Assembly: GCF_001540865.1 (NCBI RefSeq)
Contig: NC_033640.1
Span: forward strand, 4,752,238 to 4,816,237
Source: Ananas comosus
Taxonomy: Eukaryota; Streptophyta; Magnoliopsida; Poales; Bromeliaceae
Direction: 5' to 3'
Length of the DNA stretch: 64,000 bases
The translations under genes were made by a program, and so were the position numbers. The notes beneath the pieces are model-generated. The model was not told the origin of the DNA. It did not search any database and saw only the letters and a program-made list of their open reading frames with translations. Position 1 is the stretch's first letter. Each line of letters starts with the position of its first letter. Positions 1 through 10,049 of this stretch are shown here, piece by piece.

Positions 1-140
1 AGCCTAGCAACCGAGCACCTAAGCTCACCGCAGAACCTAAGCCGCACTAACTTCGAAGCACCTAAGCTTCACCTCCGCAAACACCTAAGCTTGCACTCCC
101 GCACCTGTTGGGCCTCCCATCGCGCTTCTAAGTATCCTCC
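1..140. repeat. Imperfect tandem repeat with a recurring CACCTAAG core
   Basis: The words gcacctaagct, aacctaagcc, gcacctaagcttc and acacctaagcttg recur at roughly 20-30 bp spacing. The same vocabulary (cacctaaag, cttctaagcc, gaagctcctcaac) appears at the other end of the window after 63900. This suggests two copies of one dispersed repeat, possibly part of a copia-type LTR. No coding potential is seen. Confidence 0.4.
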
Positions 141-715
141 AATTCTCTCCAACTCAGGCACCTCAGCCATTAGTGAAACATTAGAAAAGAGAATCACTTA
201 ATAAAAAAGCGCACAACCAGGGCAGCCAAAAGGAGGTTCAACCTCAAAAGGGTGCATTTAGAGCCACACGAAAAATAAAAGGCGTAAATAAAAATAACGT
301 AGCTCTAAACACCAAAAACCGGCAAGTGGATAAGTGGGGGGAGATCCACTATCTATGTTAGATCTATCTAGGAACCCGAGGAGTTTTGAAAGTGTCGGCC
401 TCGGATTCTCGGTCCGGATTTTAAATATATTCGGACCGATTCGGTCCGGATATTAAAACTTTTGTTATCCGAATATCCGGATTTGCCGAAATAATTATGG
501 ATCCAGTTCGGCCCGACGCCTGGATGGAAAGCCGCGCCGTGCTGGGTTCGGACTGTGTCCGTCACGGCACAACCCGGATACCCGGGACTTACGAGCTGGG
601 TCGTGTGGGGTTTTTAAACCTAGCCTGGCCGGGCTGTGCTTACAATGTCGTCGGCACGGGCCGGTGCCGGGTCGGGGCTCACCACGGATCGACCCGTTGG
701 GTAAAATGTTAGGAT
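141..715. other. Unclassified intergenic DNA with an Fst-like GC-rich repeat fragment
   Basis: From about 390 to 700 the sequence is made of short self-similar words (ggtccggat, tatccgga, gcacgggccggtgccggg). This resembles the terminal parts of non-autonomous hAT-like elements in plants. Neither a target duplication nor a second terminus could be found, so the class is a guess. Overlapping ORFs on both strands here have no recognisable domain. Confidence 0.25.
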
Positions 716-1500
716 AAATGTTCAATCTTTATAAATTTTATAAAAATTTTTAATTTAATATTTAAAAAAATGGATGTATTATTCATGTGGAAGTTAAATG
801 ATAAAGAAAAGGAAAAGTGGATTCTAGCTTCACTAGTTTTATCTTTATCTTCTTTAACTGTTTTTCTTTAAGCTCCTTTTTGAAATTATTCTTTTCCCTT
901 CTCTTTTTATCTTTTCTTTTTTTATCTCTTTCTTTACACTCTTCTTTTCTTTACTGACTTTTCTTTTCTTTACTGACTTTCCCTCTCAACTCCTATTATT
1001 TTTTTATCCGGATTTCCTTTTTGTTTAGTTTCCATACCGGGTTTCATTAAAGTTTCAAAAAAAAAAAAAAGAATTTAGAGTATGTTTTACGATCTAAATA
1101 GATTTTATAATTTTTAACCAGGTGTATTATTAAATTAGTTTATCTAGATAAAAATTTAAAATTATTTGATATTTATTTGATTAAAGTATAAAGAAGTTTT
1201 GTTCTCGAAATGTTCAATCTTTATCAATTTTACATACTCTTTTTAATTTAATATTAAAAAAAATGAATGGATTATTCATGTATAAGCTAAATGATGAAAA
1301 AAAAGGAAAAGTGAATTCTAGCTTCACCAGTTTCATCTTATCTTCCCTAACTTTTTTTTTTTATCTCTTTTTTAATATTTTTCTTTTATCTTCTTTGTTA
1401 TCTTTTCTTTTTTTTTTTCTTTTTTTTCTTTCCCTACACTCTTCTTTTTTTGGTCTCACGGTTGGGTTTCCCTTTTTTTTTATCACATTACATGATAAAA
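716..1500. repeat. Direct repeat, period 492 bp, pyrimidine-rich
   Basis: The block beginning aaatgttcaatctttat at 716 is repeated at 1208. Both copies run through the same series of landmarks: a ttttaatttaatatt run, an attattcatgt segment, and a ggaaaagtg-attctagcttcac segment that leads into a long T/C-rich tract. The copies differ by many substitutions and small indels, so the duplication is old. The 104-residue plus-strand ORF inside the second copy is a translation of the pyrimidine tract, not a gene. Confidence 0.6.
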
Positions 1501-2577
1501 ATAACCGGAATTTCTTCATTCATATTCAACCTTTACTGAATACGACTTTAGCCTTATTTTTGTCCTCTAAATCTTAAAAGACACTCTTTGCTCTGACTAT
1601 AAAATCGTCTTTTTAAATGTCATAGTCTTTTAATACTTTTGACTTTTTATACAGTCTTAATAAAAATACTCGAATCTAAATTTCAAAGTACAGTAAGACT
1701 ATAGGCCTTTCACTTTTTATTTTAGACTGACGATAGACGATCTCTAAAGTCAAGCCATCTCGAAAGCCCCTATTTTTTATCAGCCTTGACTTTCTAATTT
1801 TAAAGAAACAAGAAAATTCAATTTGACTCGGACTGACAGTTTAAACTCGCGTTTGCTTGTATGAACAACCTGATTGTATAACGTCACGGAGGAAGCCTGG
1901 ACTACCCAGCTCAAAAAAGGAATCCACCAGCATGGGTGACCTTTGATACCTATTATCAAGAGTGGGGGCACAACAAAAACACCCATGTCCAAGTGTGCAC
2001 TCGCCGCGCCGTCGCGCTCCTGTCCCGCATCGAAGCATCTATCGCGGGATAGTGACTCTGGTCTCTATCGCCATGGGGCTCAGTCGGATAACAACCCTAG
2101 TTTTTTAAAACTTTAAACTTTAAGTTTAACTCTTATATCTTCCTTCCATTATTTTATTTACCCCTTACTAATACGAACGGAATCTACTGGTTGGTACTTT
2201 CTCCTTTCTTTTATTTTATTATACCAATGGTATAAAAATTTAAAAAAACTTAATAAAGGGTTTCACTTATCCAGGATTATAGTGATATTTAACCTGGTGT
2301 TCTAAGTTTTTGCTTTAGAGAACTTCCTGTTTCGGGTTTTCAACGTTCCGAGGCACTTTCTAATCCATTAAACTTTGAGTTTATGATTCTAATGCCTATA
2401 ACTAAGTATGAATCACCATAACATGAATTAAAACTCTACCTTTACGTCGTGATTCACATTGTGAGCAATTTTCCAAAATCTTCGAAATCTTGAATTCTTC
2501 AATCTTCATCAATCCGCTTCGATCCTTCAAGACTCCGACTCACTTCACGAAACTTGCCAATACAAAGTTCTTAACAG
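1501..2577. other. Unassigned AT-rich intergenic sequence
   Basis: No gene or recognisable domain is seen on either strand. The right edge, gttcttaaca at 2568-2577, ends in CA and abuts the element G remnant. It could be the end of an old antisense LTR beginning TGTTAAGAAC, but I did not find its other terminus. Confidence 0.3.
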
Positions 2578-2925
2578 GTTGAGGATAGTCGGCGAAGCGC
2601 TTCTTGAGGTAGAGATGGCAGGTGGAGAACCAGGAAAGGTTGAGGTGGTGGAGGGTGCAGTTGGGGGTGAGGGAACCCTCGTCCTACAGCTCCTTCATCG
2701 TCCGGCACAACAGGTGCCCTATCTCCAGCCATCACGCGAGGTACGCCCGTCGTACGCCTATGGATTGTGGCCCATCCCCAGCCACAGGTCATGCCTCACC
2801 GTACGTTTGCCCCCCACCGCCTCTTGGGTTGGGCCGTGGACCCCTGTCCCTCATCTCCTAAACTAGAGACTTGTTCAAGGGAGTCTTCTTTGTCTTGCTT
2901 CAGCTTGGGTTGGTCGGCCTAATCC

Positions 2926-3404
2926 AGGACGCATGCTCGGAGCATGTCCTCAAGAGTTTGGATGACTCGCTCTGACTGACCGTCGCTCTGGGGATGGAAA
3001 GCCATACTGAAGTTCAGCTTCGTACCCATAGTCTGTTGTAAGCTCCTCCAAAACTAGGATACGAAGCGAGTGTCCCGATCGGATACGATCGACACCGGCA
3101 CACTATGAAGCCGAACTATCTCGTCGATGTTTAACTGTGCCAGTCAATCACGGGACCACGTAGTGTGCATCGGCAGGAAGTGAGCCGATTTCGTCAGCCG
3201 ATCCACTATAACCCAGATCGCATCATGGCCCCGCTGTGATCGAGGCAATCCGGTGACGAATCCATAGTAATCTGCTCCCACTTCTATACGGGCACCGGAA
3301 GTGGTTGCAGTTTTCCTGCTGGTCGTTGGTGCTCGGCCTTCATCTGTTGACAAACCAAGCACCGAGTCACATGCTGAGCCACATCTAACTTCATCCCAGA
3401 CCAC
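2926..3404 (-). pseudogene. Integrase core remnant of element G
   Basis: The minus-strand translation shows the integrase core block [20 protein letters not shown] followed by TKSAHFLPMHTTW. After a stop near 3150 it continues with IVRLHSVPVSIVSDRDTRF and then FHPQSDGQSERVIQTLEDML. These carry the first D, second D and E regions of a Ty3/gypsy DDE integrase, which joins cDNA to chromosomal DNA. Homology stops after about 2926, where the reading changes to unrelated GC-rich sequence, so the C-terminal DNA-binding part is missing. Frame breaks and stops make it non-functional. Confidence 0.8.
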
Positions 3405-3466
3405 CAGAAATTTTGCTTCAGGTCACGATACATCTTGGTTCCGTCGGGATGAACCGTGTAAGAGGA

Positions 3467-3736
3467 TCAGTGCGCCTCGGATAGGATATCATTCCTCAGC
3501 TCCGAGTCACTAGGCACGCACCACCTGCCTCTGAAGTGGAGAGATCCATCAGTGTGAATAGAGAAATCCCTGTCCTTGCCCTGCTCGATCTCCGCCCGCA
3601 CTTTCTGTAAGTACGGGTCCTTCTGCTGTCCGAGCAAAATTCGCTCAGTCAAAGTAGGTTGTACCACCAGGGCCATCAATTGGGCCGTGGCCCCAGTGGA
3701 AACAACCTCTATCTCGAGAAGGCGGAACTCCTCCAC
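3467..3736 (-). pseudogene. RNase H-integrase linker and H2C2 start of element G
   Basis: An 89-residue minus-strand stretch contains the segment between RNase H and integrase, including LHFRGRWCVPSDSELRNDIL and the EAH that begins the zinc-binding H2C2 region. It matches the corresponding part of elements A and B in this window ([20 protein letters not shown] in B). It is contiguous with RNase H upstream (3746-4366) after one stop. It is the spacer domain of a broken pol polyprotein. Confidence 0.75.
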
Positions 3737-3745
3737 AAGACGATC

Positions 3746-4366
3746 CTAGCTCGTGATCATGAAGGACAACTCAGCTGAAGACTGTTTCCGGCTCAAGACG
3801 TCTGCCACCACATTCGCCTTTCCCGAATGATATTGAATCGAGAGGTCGTAGTCCTTCAAGAGTTCGAGCCAATGCCTCTGCCGGAGGTTCAACTCCTTCT
3901 GGGTGAGGAGATACTTTAGGCTCTGGTGATCCGTAAACACCTCGCAGTGTGCCCTATATAGATAATGCCTCCAAAGCTTGAGGGCAAACACTACTGCCGT
4001 GAGTTCCAGATCGTGAGTCGGGTAGTTCTTTTCATACTCTTTCAACTGGCGTGAGACGTAAGCAATGACCCTATCCTGCTGCATAAGCACACACCCCAAA
4101 TCGACCCGTGAGGTGTCGCAATAGACCACGAAGTCCTCACCAGGCCACGACAGAGTCAAAACGAGTGCGCAGGTTAGTCTATCCTTCAGCTCATCGAAGC
4201 TCTGCTGACATTGTGTAGTCCACTGAAATTTTTCGCCTTTCCTGGTTAGCCTGTTCAGCGGTGCGGCAATCTTGGTGAAGCCTTCGACAAAACGCCGGTA
4301 ATAACCCGCCAAACCCAGAAAACTCTTGACTTCAGTCACAGTAGTTGGTGCAGGCCACTCCACCAC
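3746..4366 (-). pseudogene. RT thumb and RNase H domain of element G
   Basis: This 206-residue open stretch starts in the RT connection ([20 protein letters not shown]) and runs through the RNase H domain. Visible markers are [46 protein letters not shown] and [15 protein letters not shown]. In related copies the first marker is [11 protein letters not shown], so S-to-R and other changes have accumulated around the first catalytic Asp. RNase H degrades the RNA strand of the RNA:DNA hybrid during reverse transcription. It is separated by a stop (4367) from the RT palm fragment. Confidence 0.85.
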
Positions 4367-4680
4367 TTAGTCTATTTTCTTCGGGTCCACCGTAATGCCT
4401 GATGGAATTACAATATGTCCCAAGAAGGACACCTCGCGAAGCCAGAACTCGTACTTCTTGACCTTAGCATGTAACTTGTGCTCTCGAAGTATCTGGAGTA
4501 CTCGCCGGAGATGGTCCTCATGCTCCTCATCACTTCGCAAGTAGATCAGTATGTCGTCAATGAAGACCACAACAAACTGATCCAAGTATGACGAATGGCA
4601 TCACCATGAACTCGTAGTGGTCGTAACGAGTTTGGAAGCTGTCTTCGGCACATATTCACGACCAACATATACTAAGTGAT
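4367..4680 (-). pseudogene. Reverse transcriptase fragment of element G
   Basis: The minus strand carries the RT catalytic box [19 protein letters not shown] (FIDD codons at 4553-4564), followed by [19 protein letters not shown]. Just upstream (about 4610-4660) are traces of KTA and [12 protein letters not shown]. The block that normally joins MPF to the LDQF before FIDD (about 20 residues) is deleted, and everything upstream of KTA is missing. The reverse transcriptase is therefore inactive. About 150 bases to the right (4680-4834) hold no recognisable domain. Confidence 0.8.
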
Positions 4681-4834
4681 CAACTACAAAGTTCACTCTA
4701 AACAGTAGGTAGTCTCATCCAATCAGTATTGCAATAATGCCTATAGGTTACCTTGGCTACTAACGAAAAGATAATAGGAACGCAGGTATGCTTAATGTGT
4801 ACAACAGTTCAAGAGACTTGCGAAATTTGCGAAA

Positions 4835-5755
4835 TTAATTAAGGTAAATATGCATACTGAAATTCATACCTATGCTCCGGCGTACGGGTGCGTTCATCGG
4901 TTGAATTGAAACAAAGGCCGGCCCGCCATCAACTTGCAATGGAGTCACTAGCAGGGAGGTCGCACTCCGTACTGGTCCAATACCCCTGAGGCAATCGCGA
5001 CGGAAATGACCTCGATGACCGCATCGATAACAGTGGTTTCGACGTCGAGGGCAGGCGGTCACCTAATGCGCTCGACAGCATATTGCGCAAAGTCGTTTAC
5101 CTTGATGCTGTCTAACAACAGATTCATTCTTAGTAGATGATTGAGTTCGAGTATGCTTGGGTAGTTTAGTGTTGCTCGATGATCCACCCTCCACATTCGA
5201 ACGAGGCCGCTTTCTGAATGTATTTTTTCTCGAACCTCCTTTCTGAACAAAGTCCACCCATTCGTTCGAGGGCTCTGACGGATTGCATATCTTAAATTCC
5301 GCCAAGCTTCCTCCCACACGGGCTAGCTCCACGGCCAGAGAGTCAACACCCTTGGCAGAAAAAGTCGACGTCGTCGTGTTGGGTAAAACGCCCGTAGCAC
5401 TCGTGGATCCTGGGCCACCCGTCACCGGCATAACTCCAGTGACCACCGTGGCTGACGTAGGCACGATTGACGTGGTACCCAGAAGTGGCATTCCACAAGC
5501 TTGATCACCCGGAGGTCCATTAGCCGCCTCGCAGGCCACATCAGCAACTTTGCTCGCAGCTATACCTGCGACCGGGCTCGACGACAGAGCCTGCCCAATT
5601 CCAGCTACAGCCTGCTGCTGCACCACCCGCTGGACTAATTCGATCAATGCGGCCAACTGCTCCTCCAACCGTCGGATGTCGTGCACAACTCAAGAAGTCT
5701 CGGCATTAGCGCATCCACTACCACGACCAGGATGAGGGGGTCTACCACGAGCCAT
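4835..5755 (-). pseudogene. gag remnant of element G with CCHC knuckle
   Basis: The probable start is the ATG at 5755 (MARGRPPHPGRGSG), shortly inside the primer site. A stop at 5690-5692 interrupts after 21 residues. The frame then continues through a coiled-coil-like DIRRLEEQLAALIELVQRVV segment and a Pro/Thr/Ser-rich region. The central capsid domain is reduced to EFKICNPSEPSNEWVDFV and the rest is deleted. After a frameshift near 5063 the nucleocapsid zinc knuckle CYRCGHRGHFRRDC is read at 4991-5032. The gag product would package the element RNA, but this copy cannot. Confidence 0.75.
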
Positions 5756-5936
5756 CTGCAACAGAAAACACCGTCAAGCGAATAATTCGACTCAACTAAC
5801 ATATACCGGGACTCAAGCCTATACCCCGCACTCGCGTGCCTATACACCGTAGGTCTTTCTATCGGTCAACCTAACCAATGATTCAGTTTATTTATTTTTC
5901 AAAATAACCTATGAGTGGTGCCGCGGTTGCAACTTG

Positions 5937-5956
5937 GCTCTGATACCACTTTAATC
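5937..5956 (-). other. tRNA-Met primer binding site of element G
   Basis: On the minus strand, directly after the LTR end (...cgtgaca), the sequence gattaaagtggtatcagagc contains TGGTATCAGAGC. This is complementary to the 3' end of plant initiator tRNA-Met and is the usual primer site of plant chromovirus elements. It fixes the LTR edge at 5957. Confidence 0.85.
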
Positions 5957-8900
5957 TGTCACGTCTCGATGTCCCTTTTTGACTTAAAACCAATGCGGAA
6001 GTGCCCAAATTTTTTTGAAACCTTGACCTCAGAGGATGTCAGATCCACCACAAATACAGGGTATCTACTATTCACACGAATAGAGTCTCCTCTATATTTG
6101 TACGGCGTCGCACAAGTACAATATACAACTACAACAATATGAACATCCACATACATATACCACATCATATTTACCATTCATTTCATTACAGATATTCATA
6201 AATTCATATCTATAGTTTAAAATGTTTCCTACCCGGAAACTCATTTTGAAACACTAAGAGTCATGAAAATCAGAAACCCTTTTTAAAACCGTTTTCCATA
6301 TGAAAACCTTTTTCTTTTAAAAGCGCGCTACCACGAGGGGTAGAAAATTATTTTTATCTGATAAAAAAAAACTGTAAGTACTTTATTACATTCATAAAAA
6401 CCATATGAATTTAAGTAGAGTAAACCAACTGAACCAGTATGTCTAAGCTATTTATTTCAAAAGGCAAGTTAAGAGATTTAACCAAAACCCACAGGGTTAG
6501 GAGCTTTAATCGATCATTAGAAATGCTCCTCACGCACCGTCCCGACTTGGACCCGCGACGTCACCTGAAATGGGGGTGGGGTGAGAACATGTACACATGT
6601 CTCCCCTCCCAGTGGGTACTGCAAGCCGACGAGGGCGAGGGGTACTCACCAGTCACGGAGGATAACAACAAGCATAGATAATAATAATACAGTAGTAATG
6701 ATAAACAAGAAAAACGAGATGTATATATGAATCACTACTGCTACTGTATGTATGCATCAACCGGACAACATGTCCAAAAGTAACCCAATCAGAAACCTTG
6801 CCATGTCAATCTGCAGACCTCAGGCGTGTGCCACTGCCACTCTACCTGCATATTACCCAAGGTAGGCCTATGGGTTCACGGGTTGACACGTCCAACCACT
6901 TTTCCGGAAAAGAACACCCTCTTGCGGTGGATCAGACCGCTGGTGTTCGTGAAATGTGAACGAGTAAGAGCGATCGATGCTGATATGCTCAATAGCCAAC
7001 CGTCAGCAACTAGCCGACAATCCTACTCCTCAGGGTATACCGACCGTATATGTCATCAAGTAGTCCAACCGACTAAGTAGGTCATAATACCAGATGCAAT
7101 GAACCGACCGAAAAGGTCATAGTACGAGATACAAGAACCGATACACTAGGTCACAAACCTCACATGTAATCATAAACCTGCTTTACTTCTACTCATGATG
7201 CTAGATATGTAAACAAATCAAGTAGAGCGATAAAGAGGTAATAAAGGTGCAAGGCTCAACATATAAAATGCAATATGATAGTAGAAGAAGGGTGAAAAGA
7301 ATGTCACCGAGCGTCTACCACTGTACTGACTTCGGGTCGAAGTATCCACCTATACGTACGCAACACTGATCTCCCAACTGCAGAGGAAATATCAACCGGA
7401 CCTGCGAAGGGTCCACCGGGTTAGAATCCAACCCACAAATAAGAACCACTAACTCACAATCCCACCTGTAAAACCCACGGGAATCAATTTTTCAAAACCG
7501 ATTACCATAACTCACCGGAAGTCCTGAAAATCGTACCGGGACTTCGCCGGGACCCACGAACTATCTCGGAATTCATCGACTTGTGCCACGAGTCACCTGC
7601 TACCACTAAATACAGTAATTTGTGTGACCTGGCAGCAAACACAAGTTCTCACATCGAAACGATTATCGTCGGATAATCGTTTCGATCCGGGTTCCCGGAA
7701 GTGTCGATTTCGACAGCGGAACCCACGGTCGCTCACCCGTCATTTTCGAACCCTCGAAACGATGCGAGTGACCAGCCAACAAGGCTCAGCGACCATATAA
7801 TTTTCTGTGAGGTATCATCAGAAGAATTTCGAACCGAAGATGCGTTTCGTCGGTGGATTTCGCCGAAAAACGTACCGAAAATCAACATCTAATTTTCGAA
7901 AAGGCCTAGGGCCTTGGACATCCAGTCCAGAGGTCACCTGCTACCTGCACACGCTGCCCACAGCAACAATGAAATGTAAATTTACACATAAGCCCCTGTG
8001 ACTACATAAAATCACATCATTTTATGTGATTTTCTGGGTTTTATGGCCCGACAGCACAAACCGAGGACATTCGAGCCTAGTCGAGACACCCGCTAACAGG
8101 TCTCGATGTGCCAGAGGTCGTGCTCGCATTTCGGAGCCTGGCTGACCATTGTGGAGAGCACAGGAGCGACGCGAAGTTCATAGAGTAGCACGCACAATGC
8201 CTAAACAGCGCTTAATTCACAAATCGGGGCTTCGCTGACCCCAAAGGAGGTGAGTACGATGTTCGACACGGGTCATGAATCATCGTGCTCACTTCCGGGG
8301 GTGTCGAGGTGTCCCCGGATCGCCGGAACAGCGATACAAACTCTAACCAGTGCGCAGAAAAGCTGAACTAAGCTTACCAGAGCTTGGTGGAGCACGGGGT
8401 GGCCGGCGGTGGCCGGACGGTGGGCGCACCAGCAGGAGGAGGTTGCGGCCGACCGGAGGGGGCCTGGGCACACGCAGGCCGGCGGCGGGGGGGCAGCTGG
8501 TGGTGCGGTGGAGCGGCACGAGCCCGTGCGGCTAGACTCAGGCTCACGGGGCAACGGCGGCCAGGCGGCGGCCGGGGGAGCGTCGAGGCTATGGTGGCCA
8601 ATCGCCGGAGGCCGGGGGAGTGTGGCACGGCCGACCAAGGGCGGCGGTGACTCATTGGGGTGATGAGGGCTAAGGCTCAGCCGAACCCCCTAGGGCGGCC
8701 GCAGGGAGAAAAGGCAACGGCCGGCGACCCGCGGGGACGGCAGCAACGGCGTGCGGATGGTCGCCGGAGGCCCAGAGGGGTGGCGCTGTCGGCCAAGGGC
8801 GGCAGCGGAGAGCGGCCCACGAGCCAGCTTGGGTTCGGCCCCAGCAGATCTCAACTGGTCGTGGGTTGCCCAGGTGGCGACGGCGTTGCGTGAGGACGGC

Positions 8901-9180
8901 AGGGGCCGGCGGGGACGGCGCGGGAAGTCAGACCACGGTCGAGGGAGGGGGCCGGAGTCTGTAGATAATCCTGGGTGATCCACGGCAGAGAGGAGGAGGT
9001 TGTTTGGTGGAGAGGATGGTGGTGGAGAAGCAAACCCGGCTTTTCCGGTGACCGGAGTCGCTCGCCGGCGGCCAAGGTGTGAGCTCGGCTAGGGCAGGGG
9101 GGTGTGGGTGACGGCTAGGGCGCTGCTGAGCTAAGGGGAGTCCAAGAGCTAGGGTTTTGTGCATGAAACCCTAGTTGCAC
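5957..9180 (-). repeat. LTR of element G (5' LTR on minus strand), interrupted at right
   Basis: The LTR begins TGTCACG at 5957 next to the primer site and runs rightward for at least 3.2 kb until element A is met at 9181. In minus-strand sense it contains a possible splice donor CTG|GTAAGC at 8377 and an acceptor ending ATTTCAG at 6565. It also has the CCCACTGGG-type anchor with a hairpin at 6584-6602, the same arrangement as the other LTRs in this window. Three imperfect copies of a roughly 38-bp unit lie at 7060-7160. The right part (8340-9130) is GC-rich, and its long ORFs on both strands are composition artefacts. Confidence 0.7.
7060..7160. repeat. Short tandem repeat inside the element G LTR
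   Basis: The pattern caaccgactaagtaggtcat, gaaccgaccgaaaaggtcat, gaaccgatacactaggtcac repeats three times with a period near 38 bp. It lies within the predicted intron of the LTR. Confidence 0.55.
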
Positions 9181-9376
9181 TGTAAAGCACTGGACCTTTG
9201 CAAATTGCGAGGTTCGAGTGTTTGGCTTGTATTCTGAGTTTTTTCAGATTTTCTGGTGGGTCGTTGACAGTTTTCCGACCTATGACTCGTACTCCGAGAA
9301 TTGAGGTTTGAAGCTTTGCACCAAAACCCGAAAGTCGAATTTTTGATCAGCTCTCGGGTAGCCTTCAGCAGGCTGT

Positions 9377-9534
9377 GTACCGGTACAGGGTTGATGGCTA
9401 TACCGGTACAGGGTTGATGGTTGTACCGGTACGGGCTCGTGTACCGGTACACAGGCAGATTCCCAGCCAACCCGAGGCTCGGGTTTGGCATTTTCGTGGG
9501 ATGTGTACCGGTACACGGGCCCGTGTACCGGTAC
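9377..9534. promoter_or_regulatory. Cluster of six GTACCGGTAC palindromes upstream of a TATA-like box (element A)
   Basis: Perfect 10-bp palindromes start at 9377, 9423, 9441, 9505 and 9525. A one-mismatch copy (ATACCGGTAC) starts at 9400. The last copy ends about 57 bp before ctatatta, the best promoter candidate of this LTR. Position and density suggest protein-binding sites in U3. The function is inferred only. Confidence 0.6.
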
Positions 9535-10049
9535 GCAGTGACAGATTCTGAATGGTCGAAACTGCAGGGGTGTTTTTGCAAAGTGGCATCTCTATATTAC
9601 CACCCATGCCCTTAGGGTTGTCCCTTGAGCTTGGAATAGCAGGGAGAGAGGTAAGGGACCCTTCCACACCTTCCCATTCCCTCTTCTTTGATTTTTGCTT
9701 GGGTTTTTGGTGGCTTGATCTTCTCTTTTGCTCTTTGGTGCCATTTCCACCTTGGTAGAGACTTGGAGCTTGAACTTGGAGCTTGATTGGGGGAAGATCT
9801 TTGAACCTAGAGGGTTTTGAGCTTGGATTGAAGCTTTTTAGAGGTAAGTGACTTGTTCTTTCCTCTAGATTTCGAGATTTTAGGGTTTCTTTGAGATGAA
9901 ACCCTAGAATGAGACTTTAGGGCTTGATTTTGGGCATTTTGGATTTAGGGCTTTTGGAGCACAATCTCTTAAATTAGAACCTTCCTCTAGGTTAGATTGG
10001 AAGGATTCTAGCTTTCTTTTGAAGCTTGAGAAGAGATTTTACTTTAGAG

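Larger units (their letters stand above)
2578..9180 (-). mobile_element. Element G: degraded Ty3/gypsy retrotransposon, minus strand
   Basis: Read right to left the order is LTR (9180 to 5957), tRNA-Met primer site, gag, a partial RT, RNase H and integrase, which is the Ty3/gypsy order. Large internal deletions removed the middle of gag, most of protease, the first half of RT and the integrase C-terminus. The left end is truncated in integrase at about 2926; 2578-2925 is GC-rich and unassigned. The LTR is interrupted on the right by insertion of element A at 9181. G is therefore older than A and is the outermost layer of the nest that can be followed. Confidence 0.75.

Noticed and set aside
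1263..1577. 104-codon plus-strand ORF, Phe/Leu/Ser-rich
   Set aside because: It is a translation of a pyrimidine tract in an old direct repeat; the sister repeat at 716 does not keep it open and no domain is present.
8273..9075. Several overlapping Pro/Ala/Arg-rich ORFs on both strands
   Set aside because: High GC content leaves most frames open. The region lies in the element G LTR and no frame shows a domain.
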